From Streptomyces pactum (lineage in GTDB: Bacteria; Actinomycetota; Actinomycetes; Streptomycetales; Streptomycetaceae), in assembly GCF_002005225.1 (NCBI RefSeq), contig NZ_CP019724.1, forward strand, positions 1 to 64,000: 64,000 nt of DNA, read 5' to 3'. The translations under genes and the position numbers were made by a program. This document shows positions 9,770 through 18,700 of the stretch, piece after piece. The notes under the pieces were generated by a model. It was given only the letters and a program-made list of their open reading frames with translations. It was not told the DNA's origin and made no database searches. Within the stretch, counting starts at the first letter, position 1; each line of letters begins with the position of its first letter.

Positions 9770-10968
9770 CAGACGGTTTCCTTCTGCAGTTCGTTCACGC
9801 GGGCGGCGTCGACGGCCTGCTGGAGCAGGGCGTGTTCGTCGGGGGTGGGGGCGGTGCCGCGCATGTCGGTGATGAAGTCGCTGGCGATGTCGAGTTCGCT
9901 GCGGCCGCGGAGGCGTTCGGTGTATGTCGGGGGGTCGGTGGCCTGGGCGGGGATGAAGGCCCGCTCGTGCTTGAGGCTGAGCGTGTCGGGGAAGCGGCGG
10001 CGCAGCCGGGCCATGGCCTCGAAGGGCAGGGCTGTGTCAGTGAGGGTGACCTCGAGCCAGGCGTCCTTCAGGTGTTCGTGGACGGGGCTGGTGAGGAGGT
10101 CCTCGAGGATGCCTTCGACGCGTTCCAGGCGGTGAGGGGTCGGACAAGTCAGGCGCCTGACGGCGGGAGCGGTGCCGGAGGAGGTGACGTCGACCAGGGT
10201 GAAGGACTTGGTGTGTGTGGCCTCAGAGAAGGAGTAGGGCAGCGGGGAGCCGCTGTAGTGGACTCGGTCGGTGACCTTCTGGGGGCCGTGGAGATGGCCG
10301 AGGGCGACGTAGTCGATGCCGTCGAAGACGTCCGCGCCGACGTGGGCGACACCGCCGACGCTGAGGTCGCGTTCACTGTCGGACTCCGTCACCTGCTGGT
10401 CTTCGCTCGGGCTGCTGCTGGGGGTAACGAAGGCGTGGGCAATGACCACCGAGCGGGTTCCGGCCGGCTGGTGGTTGGTGAGGTCGCTGTGGATCCTGTC
10501 CAGGGCTGCGGTCAGCACCGCGTGGTGGGAGGTCGCTTCTGCCTCCAGTTGGGTGCGGACCATCGACGGCTCAAGGTAGGGGATGCCGTACACGGCGACC
10601 GGGCCGTCGGCATCGTCGAGGACGACCGGGACGTCGCAGGTGGCGGGATCGGTGCGCAGATGGATCCCGGCGCGGGCGAAAAGGCCGGATCCGACACCGA
10701 GGCGGTGGGCCGAGTCATGGTTGCCGCTGATCATGATGATCGGTACATCGAGGTCAGCGAGCTGGTGCAGGGCGCGGCTGAACAGGCGCACGGCGTCCAG
10801 ACTGGGGATGGCGCGGTCGTAGAGGTCGCCGGCCACGAGGATGGCATCGACGTTCTCGCTCCGGGCTGTGTCGACCAGATGGTCGAGGAAAGCTTCTTGG
10901 GCGAGAATCAGGTCTTTTGTGTGGAACCGGCGACCGAGGTGCCAGTCCGAAGTGTGCAGAAACCGCAT
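9769..10968 (-). CDS. sbcD: SbcD-type exonuclease subunit
   Basis: Calcineurin-like metallophosphoesterase, about 400 residues, the nuclease subunit of SbcCD. All five phosphoesterase motifs are visible: LHTSDWHLG at the N-terminus, VAGDLYDRA, ISGNHDSAHRLG, VIAHAF and YVALGHLHGPQ. The C-terminal capping and SbcC-binding part is present. I place the start at the ATG at 10968 (MRFLHTSDWHLG, as in the family); a GTG two codons upstream is equally possible because no clear ribosome site helps. It is upstream of and coupled to sbcC. Confidence 0.93.
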   Translation of the reverse strand: MRFLHTSDWHLGRRFHTKDLILAQEAFLDHLVDTARSENVDAILVAGDLYDRAIPSLDAVRLFSRALHQLADLDVPIIMISGNHDSAHRLGVGSGLFARAGIHLRTDPATCDVPVVLDDADGPVAVYGIPYLEPSMVRTQLEAEATSHHAVLTAALDRIHSDLTNHQPAGTRSVVIAHAFVTPSSSPSEDQQVTESDSERDLSVGGVAHVGADVFDGIDYVALGHLHGPQKVTDRVHYSGSPLPYSFSEATHTKSFTLVDVTSSGTAPAVRRLTCPTPHRLERVEGILEDLLTSPVHEHLKDAWLEVTLTDTALPFEAMARLRRRFPDTLSLKHERAFIPAQATDPPTYTERLRGRSELDIASDFITDMRGTAPTPDEHALLQQAVDAARVNELQKETV

Positions 10969-11159
10969 GAGCACAGAAGGTAACTACTGTGGGGAGTGCT
11001 GTGGGTGGTTTTCCTGATAAACGGTGTTCCTGAGTGGGTGCACAATGCGCGTGAGGAATGGTTTCTTCGCGTGCCGTGCCGCGGGCTTGCGGGCTGCTGC
11101 GCCACCGGGCGATTGTCAGTGGCAGGCGGCAAGATATGCGGTGGGGGAAGGAGGATGTG

Positions 11160-11372
11160 ATGTCGTTATCGCGTTCTACCGGTACTGGATCCACCGTTGC
11201 ACCGAGTGGGTGCCGGTGGTGTGGGATTGAGGCGCGCGGGCACGGCCGGCAGCACGTCGTGGGGGTGGGCTGGCATGTCTGGACAGCGCCGACGCTGCAG
11301 CAGCGCAAGGAGCGGATGCTGCAGCGGCGCGCCGTGAGGCCGGTCAGGAAGCCAGGTCCCGGAGGTCGCTGA
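11160..11372 (+). CDS. Small CxxC protein of unknown function
   Basis: Predicted 70-residue basic protein with the pattern SGCRWCGIEARGHGRQH, then GWHVWTAPT and an Arg-rich end. Short proteins of this look (CRWCG, GW, APT, then a basic tail) recur in Streptomyces phages and mobile elements. The start is well supported: AAGGAGG at 11148-11154 sits five bases before the ATG. It is transcribed opposite to its neighbours and its last 29 bases overlap the 3' end of the OLD gene at 11344. The two cysteines plus histidines could bind a metal, but that is a guess from spacing only. Confidence 0.6.
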   Translation: MSLSRSTGTGSTVAPSGCRWCGIEARGHGRQHVVGVGWHVWTAPTLQQRKERMLQRRAVRPVRKPGPGGR

Positions 11373-13167
11373 AGGCCTTGGTCAGTTGCGAGGGGACGTC
11401 TTCGCGGGTTTTGAGGGTGGTGACCAGGCCGTAGAGCATGTCGTCCTTGCCGTCGGGGCTGGTGTGCTCGGCCTTCTCTTTGATCATGGTCAGGACGTGG
11501 GCGCTGAACTTGCCGCCGCGGTGTGCGGTGAAGTCCTCGGCGGTCCACTGGATGCCTTCCGGGCGGGTCCAGTGGGTGTTGGCGGCTGTGGCCCACTGGG
11601 CGTCGGTGAAGAGTTCCTCGAGTTCGTTGAACCCCTCTGCCTCGCCGATCCAGGTGACCTGGGTGTCGAGGTCGAGTCCGGCCTTGATCAGTCTTTCCGT
11701 CCTGAAGTGCTTGTTGGTGCGGCTGTCGGCGTCGACCATCAGCATGACGGTGCGGCGGTTCTTGACGAGGTACCCGGCCAGGTGGAGGGCTCCTTCGTTG
11801 TTGCCGCAGGCCCACAGGGCGATGCCCGCCGCCTGGAGGGGCAGGCCCTGGGACAGGCGGAACAGCAGGGGCAGGCACTGCTGTTCCGTGGGGCCCTCGA
11901 CGGCGAGGAAGCACCGTTCGTGCAACAGGACGGAGTTGCGCAGGCCCACGACGGAGGCGATCTGTCCGAGGTGGAAGTCGATCCCCTCGTGGGATTGGTC
12001 CGTGAGGCGTTCGACGAGGGTGCGGCCGCTCTCGCTGAGGCGGAGGTGGACGACGTCGGCGATGTCGACTCCGTCGATGAGGTTCATCGAGTGGGTGGCG
12101 ACGACGACGCTGACGTGGGGCAGGGCGCACTGTTTGCGGATGATGTCCATGACGGTGCGCTGGTGGCGATAGTCCAGGTGGGTGTCGGGTTCGTCGTAGA
12201 CGACGATGGTCTGGGTCGGCTCCGCATCACTCCCCTCCCCCGTGGCGAGTTCGCTGTGCTCGAGGAGGTTGCTGGTCCACTCCCACACCGCGAGCGCGAT
12301 CCGGCGGTTGCTGCCCTGCCCGGAGCGGGTGAGGTCCACCGGCTCGCCGTCGGCCTTGGAGACTTCCAGAGGGGCGCGCTTGAAGCCTCCCTTGAAGGAG
12401 ACCTCGGGCCTGACCTGCACGCCCACGAACTCCTGGCAGTGCTGGCGGATGTGCCGGCACAGGGAGTCGGCTTCCTTCTCCAGGCGCTGGGTGATCTCCG
12501 TTTCGATCTCCCGGACCCGGCCCTGGAGCGTTTCGTCCCCCAGGTAGGTTTCGTAGCAGCTGCTCAGCGCGGTCCGCACCGCGTCGTCGGGCCTTTCGTC
12601 CTTGCCTCCGAACGGCAGCAGGCGCGGCAGACGCTCCTGGAGTTCCTGGGGCAGCGGCTGCCACTGCTCCTCCTGCGGCGCCGTGGCCGCGTAGGCGGTG
12701 AGGGCCTGCAGCAAGTCGTCTCTGCGGGGACCGTCCGGGGAGACTGAGAACTCGGCTGCCAGCTCGGCAAGCTGGCCTTTCAACAGGCGGGGCATGTCGT
12801 GGAGCCGGCTGTCGGCCGGCCGGGAACCGAAGTACTGCCACTGGGGCGGCTGCCCCTCTTCGGAGATACGGCGGATCCGGACCGTCTGCGGCAGGCCGGT
12901 AGCGGCCTGTTCCCCGGCGTCGAGGCGGAAGTCCCCTTCGACCGAGGTGCTGGAGCAGCGGCGGCCGCCTGCCGATCCTTCCGCCTGCTCGTAGGTGCGG
13001 TCCTCGTCTGTCAGCCGGTGATCGCCCAGCAGGAAGGCCAGCGCCGTCAGTACGGCGCTCTTCCCGCCGTCGTTGTGACCGGCCAGGATCGTCGGACTGC
13101 TGACCGGGATGTCCTCGATGCGGGCCAGGGAGCGGAAACCGCGGGCGGAAAAACGGGTGAGGTACAC
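11344..13167 (-). CDS. Second OLD-type AAA/TOPRIM nuclease
   Basis: 607-residue ATP-binding protein. N-terminal YLTRFSARGFRSLARIEDI followed by Walker A GHNDGGKS (residues about 30-37), ABC-type region QTIVVYDEPDTHLDYRHQR, the switch HSMNLIDG, then a TOPRIM domain with FLAVEGPTEQQCLPLLF and VMLMVDADSRTN. This is the OLD architecture without an adjacent UvrD helicase (class 1-like). It differs clearly from the GajA-like gene at 1761-3725 in sequence. GTG at 13167 is the only start near the conserved N-terminus. It lies about 370 bases upstream of sbcD on the same strand, with a small divergent gene between. A defence role is likely from family and context; a repair role is possible. Confidence 0.85.
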   Translation of the reverse strand: MYLTRFSARGFRSLARIEDIPVSSPTILAGHNDGGKSAVLTALAFLLGDHRLTDEDRTYEQAEGSAGGRRCSSTSVEGDFRLDAGEQAATGLPQTVRIRRISEEGQPPQWQYFGSRPADSRLHDMPRLLKGQLAELAAEFSVSPDGPRRDDLLQALTAYAATAPQEEQWQPLPQELQERLPRLLPFGGKDERPDDAVRTALSSCYETYLGDETLQGRVREIETEITQRLEKEADSLCRHIRQHCQEFVGVQVRPEVSFKGGFKRAPLEVSKADGEPVDLTRSGQGSNRRIALAVWEWTSNLLEHSELATGEGSDAEPTQTIVVYDEPDTHLDYRHQRTVMDIIRKQCALPHVSVVVATHSMNLIDGVDIADVVHLRLSESGRTLVERLTDQSHEGIDFHLGQIASVVGLRNSVLLHERCFLAVEGPTEQQCLPLLFRLSQGLPLQAAGIALWACGNNEGALHLAGYLVKNRRTVMLMVDADSRTNKHFRTERLIKAGLDLDTQVTWIGEAEGFNELEELFTDAQWATAANTHWTRPEGIQWTAEDFTAHRGGKFSAHVLTMIKEKAEHTSPDGKDDMLYGLVTTLKTREDVPSQLTKAFSDLRDLAS

Positions 13168-13566
13168 AGTCGGCGTGCTCCGAATCTCCCCTTCCCCGGC
13201 CGGTAAGGGGTGACGTGCGGTGTTGGACGGGAAGAAGAGGCGCTTGAGACACCAGCGCAGATGGTCATACTAGAGGTATCCCTCACAACAACCGCACGTT
13301 TTCCACCACTTGTACCGACTCGCCGCTCGCACGCCGCTGCCGCGAGATGCAGCACCTCGTTCCTGCCGCGCAGGCATACGCCTCGGCTCCGGACGGACGG
13401 ATGGCGGAACCAGTCGCTGGAGTCGGGCGGCGGGCGTACGGGACGGCCTCCACGGTCCCTGCAGGCATGCGCGGAGCCCGGCAGACAGGATGGTGGCCAC
13501 TTCCCCCTTCCAACCGGCCGGAGAAGACCCCTCGGTGCTGGGCGTGGCCGGCCGGGCTTCTGTCCC
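13168..13566. other. Intergenic region, about 400 bases
   Basis: Between the OLD gene start and the stop of the downstream Mrr-like gene. I see a short imperfect hairpin (CCCCTT / AAGGGG) near 13190-13212 and no convincing gene. The region must contain the promoter of the OLD gene. Confidence 0.4.
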
Positions 13567-14322
13567 TTACAGCGTGGCGTTCTGGAGTCCGATGACGTCG
13601 TACAAGTGCTGGCCGTGGGCCCATTTCTTCAGCTCTGACCGACCCACGAGGATGAGCCGATGGTGCTGCGCGAAGTCGACGGCAGGCTGGGTGAAGCCGT
13701 TGAGCGCAACCATGACGGGGATGTCAGCACCGTGATGCGGGCGGGCTGTTCCGTTGAACTTCTGCACGTGTCCGGAGCCGACCGGGTTCCGGTACTGCTT
13801 GCACTGCAAGATCAGAAGTCGGCCCTCGCCGTCATGTGCGCTGACGTCGACACCGAGGTCGCCGGCGCCTCCGACCCGTACGGGGCGCAGAAACCCATCA
13901 CGCGCCAGGAGATCGGCGCACGCCTGCTCGAAGCCTGTCGCGCTCATCGCCGCGAGCTCCCGCATCCGGAAGGTCAGCTCTTCCGGCTCGCCCACGTCGT
14001 TGGACTGCGCGGCGGAAGCGTCGTCGCAGCCCGCATACACGGATGCACCAGACCGGAATGACAAGATCGCGCCCAGCGCGATGAGCGCAGCAAGGCCGCC
14101 GGCAACGACGAGTCCCGTCCACCAGGGGTGGCCGGTGATCAGGCCCCACACATCGTCTGTGATCCACCGGCTGACGTCTTCGGTGAGCCACTCCCAGATC
14201 ATCTTGCCGACAGCCAGCACAAGGACGGCGGACAGCAGGACCTTCAGTGTGGGGTCCAAGGATCCGTCTTCGTCGAACACCACTCCCCCCATTTCTCGAC
14301 GACGCCGAGTCGGATTGGTCAT
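13567..14322 (-). CDS. Membrane-anchored Mrr-type restriction endonuclease (second of a pair)
   Basis: 251 residues. The N-terminal part has two predicted membrane segments (LKVLLSAVLVLAVGKMIW and TGLVVAGGLAALIALGAIL); the C-terminal part is a Mrr-type PD-(D/E)XK nuclease domain with MSATGFEQACADLLARDGF, GGAGDLGVDVSA and LLILQCKQY, so the catalytic Asp and the Gln-x-Lys are present. The start at 14322 overlaps the upstream stop as ATGA; MGGVVFDEDG ten codons later is an alternative. Mrr-family enzymes cut modified or foreign DNA; membrane anchoring of such a domain suggests acting at the envelope, for example on incoming DNA, but this is inference. Confidence 0.8.
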   Translation of the reverse strand: MTNPTRRRREMGGVVFDEDGSLDPTLKVLLSAVLVLAVGKMIWEWLTEDVSRWITDDVWGLITGHPWWTGLVVAGGLAALIALGAILSFRSGASVYAGCDDASAAQSNDVGEPEELTFRMRELAAMSATGFEQACADLLARDGFLRPVRVGGAGDLGVDVSAHDGEGRLLILQCKQYRNPVGSGHVQKFNGTARPHHGADIPVMVALNGFTQPAVDFAQHHRLILVGRSELKKWAHGQHLYDVIGLQNATL

Positions 14323-14996
14323 GCGGCCCGTTTGAACCAGCTGCTGCGCGAGCGGGTGGGCAGTTTGAGGAGCTCGTGCAGCGCGGCCCCGCTCTCGGCC
14401 CAGCGCTGCAGCCTCTCCCGGTCGACCCAGTGGACGGTGTGCCGGTTTCCCCACGTCATGGCATCGCGGGTGAGGAACCCGTTGGTCACGACCACCGCGT
14501 GGTCGGCTCGGTGGGCGGGACCGGCCGTCCCTTTCACTCCGTACATCACCGCGGATCCGACTTTCCCTCCGACGCGGGTGTGCTTGGCCTGCACGACGAT
14601 CCGCCCCAGGACGGTGTGGTCGCCGATGACGTCGGCGGCCTGGTCCCCACCGCCTCCTACCCTTCGGGCCGTCCAGCCGTCTCGGACAAGCAGGTCCCTC
14701 AGCACGCATTCGAAACGCCGGTCGTCCATGGCGTCGAACTCGGCGAGCGTGATCCGCAAGGCGGCCAGGCGCGCGTCCTTCCGTCGTCGTCCTCCGACAG
14801 ACCGCCTGACCCTCCACACGGCCGCGGCTCCCCCCACCAAGGCAAGAGTCAGCGGTACCGGCCAGGCATCGATCAGCGCACCGGCCGTCACGGTGAGCGT
14901 TTGGGTGGCCATCACCAGCACGGCAAGTGCCACGACGGCGGCTGATGCCACTTCGAGCGGACCGCGGGGCCGCCGCAGGCGCCATCCTCGGCTCAT
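14319..14996 (-). CDS. Membrane-anchored Mrr-type restriction endonuclease (first of a pair)
   Basis: 225 residues. Two hydrophobic segments near the N-terminus (VASAAVVALAVLVMATQTL; PVPLTLALVGGAAAVW), then a Mrr-like nuclease domain with MDDRRFECVLRDLLVRDGW, GGGGDQAADVI and RIVVQAKH. It resembles the downstream gene in architecture and motif order but little in sequence, so the pair is either an old duplication or two paralogues recruited together. Start at 14996 overlaps the upstream stop (ATGA), and its stop overlaps the next start (ATGA): three genes coupled in one transcript. C-terminal residues after the nuclease core are basic. Confidence 0.8.
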   Translation of the reverse strand: MSRGWRLRRPRGPLEVASAAVVALAVLVMATQTLTVTAGALIDAWPVPLTLALVGGAAAVWRVRRSVGGRRRKDARLAALRITLAEFDAMDDRRFECVLRDLLVRDGWTARRVGGGGDQAADVIGDHTVLGRIVVQAKHTRVGGKVGSAVMYGVKGTAGPAHRADHAVVVTNGFLTRDAMTWGNRHTVHWVDRERLQRWAESGAALHELLKLPTRSRSSWFKRAA

Positions 14997-15199
14997 CGGT
15001 CCGCCGGTGTGCTGACTGCCGGGTTCGGGTCGGCCGGAGCGGGGGCCGCGGTGTCGAAGCCGAATACCTGTCCCCACAGCCATGCTCCCGCGAGCAGGCC
15101 GGCGATCATCCATCCGCTCATCCGCTTGGCGTTCCTGGGCTTCGGGTTACGGCGGATGTGTGCGCGCACCTGGTGGAATCCGTCCGGTACCTTCGCCAT
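14993..15199 (-). CDS. Small single-pass membrane protein
   Basis: 68 residues with a basic N-terminal part (VRAHIRRNPKPRNAKR), one membrane segment (MSGWMIAGLLAGAWLWGQVF) and a Pro/Ala-rich tail. Start at 15199 is supported by GGGAGGGGAAGC directly before the ATG. First gene of the coupled operon with the two membrane-bound Mrr-type proteins, which suggests it belongs to the same complex, perhaps as an assembly or sensor subunit. No family recognised. Confidence 0.7.
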   Translation of the reverse strand: MAKVPDGFHQVRAHIRRNPKPRNAKRMSGWMIAGLLAGAWLWGQVFGFDTAAPAPADPNPAVSTPADR

Positions 15200-15788
15200 G
15201 CTTCCCCTCCCATCGGCGCGGGACGCCGAGTGCGTCCCGTCCCAGGAATTGGTGTAACAGCGGGCACTGACAGCACTCCGCGTTTGATTGACCAGGCACG
15301 ACTTCATCCGGCCACGGTCACCCGATGCGAGAGGCGGGCTGGAGGCGGCAGCTTTCCGTGTGCTGACCTCGCTGTATGCGAGCTCGGCTTTGGGAGATCG
15401 GCATCGGATCGATGCCTAGATCTTCTTTGTGGCATGTATGTCGCAGAAGCTGTCACCTGTATGAACAGCCTCCCTTGAAGTCAGCCGGTCACCGCGCCGG
15501 AAACGGCGAGATACGGCGGGGCGCCACCCTGGTCCTACCGCGCGCCGGAGCCGCCCCTTGGCCTCCTTCGACGGCAACACCCCGCGTCACACTGCGAGCT
15601 GCGGCATAGGCAAGGCACGGGTTCAGCCTGCTCGCCAGGTGGGTTGTCGAATCACGAACCGAGGCATACTCGCTGTTTCGAAGAGAGCGCAGCGCTCTGG
15701 CGTCTGGCAATCAGCGGCTGCATTCCCGTTCTTCCGTTGATTGACAGGCAAGCAGGCAGGTGATGGTCCGGGTGGCAGGTCGTCATGG
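15200..15788. other. Intergenic region, about 590 bases
   Basis: Upstream of the small membrane protein operon and downstream of the large STAND gene, both minus strand. No reading frame here has credible protein features and I see no tRNA. It presumably carries the operon promoter and the terminator of the large gene. Confidence 0.4.
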
Positions 15789-18700
15789 TCAGGTCTGCTG
15801 CCCTGGTGGCCTGCAGTCCAGCACTTTGGCCTGCACGGGAAGCCGATGGACTGCGGCCTGTTGGTGCTGTTGCTGCTCGATCTGCTCCCGGCTGTGAGCC
15901 GGGGAGCAGCCCGGCCGCCAGCTGGTGTCCCAGATGTCGCAGTCAAAGAATCCGACCAGGAGGATGCCAGCCGTGCGGGGGTGGCACAGGTAGCGGGCTA
16001 CCAGCTGGTCGGTCAGTGCCGTGGGGAGTGTGGGGTTCCAGCATCCCTTGCACTCGATGACGACCGTGACCGGGGCCGGGTCGTCGGGAGCGGTGGCGGC
16101 CTGGATGTGGATGTCGGTGCGGCCTCCTCCCCCGACGCCGGGGCGGTTGACTTGCACTTCGCGGTTGAGGATGACGCGCCGGTGTTCAAGCTGCATCTTC
16201 AGCAGACCGGTCACCAGGTCGCTGAAGTCTTCCTCCCACATCGGCCACCAGGAAGAGCTGCCGGCAGCCGATGCGCTGCGGTTCCACAACAGGGTCGCCA
16301 GTCCGTTCGGTGCCGAGAGGGCTTCCTGGACGCTGTCCAGGGCTTCCATGACAACGTCGAGGAGGTGGACCTCGTTGCCGATCACGCGCTTTCTGTGATC
16401 GTCGGCCAGTCGTCGGAGCTGGTCGGCTGTCAGGGGCTGCAGCTGGCGTTCGGCGGCTTGACGCATGGTGCGCAGTGCCAGTCGGCGCAGGCGGCGGGTC
16501 TGGTGGGGCACGGAGTCTGCCAGGGCGAGGAGCTGGGTGGCTGCGGCCTGGGTGCGCTTGTCTGCCATCAACTGGAGGAGGCTGTCGGCGAGGTCGTGGA
16601 GCCGGTCGGTCGTGGTGATGGGGTAAGCGACGCCGGGCTCGTGTTCGGGGCGAGGTTGCTGAAGTTCTTCTCGTGTGTGCAGGCGGCGGTGGAGGTCGGC
16701 GAGATCGGCTTCGCTGAGCGCGGCCACGCCGTCGGGCCAGTGGTGCCGGAGGGTGAGGTGTGTAGCAGTACGGCCGATGACCTCGTCACAGAGTTGAGGG
16801 GTCTCGTCGAAGTAATGACGGATGGTGGGCCACAGCCTGGGCAGAACGTCGAAGGACATCACGATGCGTACGGCTCTGATCCAGCGTTCCTGCTGTTGCG
16901 GGTCCCCGTGTGGGCCTGCCTGCACGGCGTCGGTCAGGAGTGTTTGCGCTGGCGTGTGGCCGTGGTGGGCCAGTGCGGCCAGGGCTGTGGCCCATGATTC
17001 AGCTGTCCGGCCTGGAGTGGTCGCCCAGCGCTGGATGATGCTGCAGGCTGCCGGCAGCGGCAGTTGCGCAAGAATGCGGACCGCTTCGGCAAGACGATGG
17101 GCGTCGAGTACGTCGAGGCATGGCTCCAGTGCGGCATCGAAGGCGGGGCCCGCCTGTTGGGCGCAGTCCCGCAGGAGAGTGTGGTGCTGTGCGGTTTCCT
17201 GTGATCGGGGCGTCATTGTGGCCAGAGCCACTGTCCAGCCGGCCCAGCGGATGGCCTGATGGTGGCCGAGGATGGTGTGTGCCTCGTCTGGGGAGACGAA
17301 TCCCAGGGCCGTCAGTTCCGGTACCTCGGTGACGTTCGGCCCCCAGGGGTCCATGTCCTGGCTGTTCCACGCGGGGGCCGTGACGAGCACGTGCAATGCG
17401 CTCCTGGTCAGTTCTTCGTGCAGGTCGCTGCCTGGAGCGGGCAGGGATGGCGCCTGGGTGACCGCGGTGAGCAGGGGCTGGGAGGTGGGCTGATTCGGGG
17501 GGCGTGTGCCGTCGGTGGTGCGGTGCAGGTGCCCGAGAACAGCGAGCCATGCTTCCCGTACCGTGTCCGGGCCCGCTGACTGCGCGGTGCGCAGGGCGGT
17601 GCGCAGCGCGTGCTCGTCGAAGGTGTTGTTGCGGCGTTCGTCTTCCTGCCGTTCGCGGCTGCGGCGCTGCCATTCCGGCTCCGGTCCGTCCCACCAGGCG
17701 GTGGCCCGTTTCAGGGCATTGTCCGTCTGCCGGGCCTGATCGACGGCCTGGCGCAGTTCGGTGTCCTCAGGTCGTGGGCGGTGGCTGATGAGGGGGCGTG
17801 CCGCGGTACGTGATTCCTGGGACAGGGTGGGCCAGGCGGTGGCCCAGTGCAGGAGGTCTTCGTCGGGGAACAAGCCCGTGTCCGGACTCTGGTGGGCGAG
17901 ATGCAGCATATCGTCCGGGTCGGCGTGCTGCAGCACGTATGAGGCGAGGCGGCGGCGCAGTTCCGGTGCGCTGTGCAGGGCGTTGTTGAGGGACTCGAAA
18001 GCGGTGCGCGCGTCGGTGCGGTAGGCGAGTTGGTGATCGGCGGCGAGTGCCACGAGGGCTTGCCCGGCCCGTTCTTCCAGCAGGGGGGCCGGCTGTGTGG
18101 GGGTGTGGCTCATCTGGCTGATGCAGGTGGCCAGCGCCGTGGCCGCGATGGCGGCCTTGGGGCTTTTCTCTTTCAGTGCATTGACGGACCAGTCGAGGAG
18201 GCTACCGGCCTGGCCGGTGATCGTGTCCAGTCTGTCGAGGGTGAGGCGCCAGGGCCATTCATCGAGGTCGGGCAGCAAGTCGAGGTAGTCGGTGAGGGAC
18301 AGGTGGTGCGGCCACAGGTGCTGGAGGGCTGCGCAGGCGACGCTGGGCTTGAGGTCGGATGCCAGGGTGCGCAGCCGGGCTACAGCCGCTGGGTCCTCGA
18401 CCTCGTGCAGGACGTTGAGGGCGAAGGCGCGGATGCGGGTGGGTGCGTTTGTCTCTTCTGCAAGGGCCAGCAGGTGTGGGGTCAGGCCGGCAGGCTGGCA
18501 CTTCCCCGTGATCCACAGGGCGAGGTAGCGCTGGTCCGGGTCTGACTGCGGTGTCAGGAACGGCTGCAGTTGCGGGGCGAGGTCCGGATGGTTCAGCCGG
18601 TCGAGTTGGTCCCAGCCGATGCGGTAGGGCTCCTGGTCGGGTACCGACTCGAGTATGGCCCGGGCTGTCCTTCGGCGGTGCTCTGCGGGCAGGGCCCGGA

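Noticed and set aside
7433..10135. 900-codon plus-strand frame opposite sbcC and sbcD
   Set aside because: Antisense of two well-supported genes; composition is that of a shadow.
10754..12130. 458-codon minus-strand frame spanning the sbcD start and the OLD gene
   Set aside because: Alternative frame of the OLD gene with Arg/Pro/His-rich composition and no domain.
14323..14985. N-terminal extension of the second Mrr gene
   Set aside because: The extension overlaps the first Mrr gene in another frame and is Arg/Pro-rich; the ATGA start at 14322 is better.
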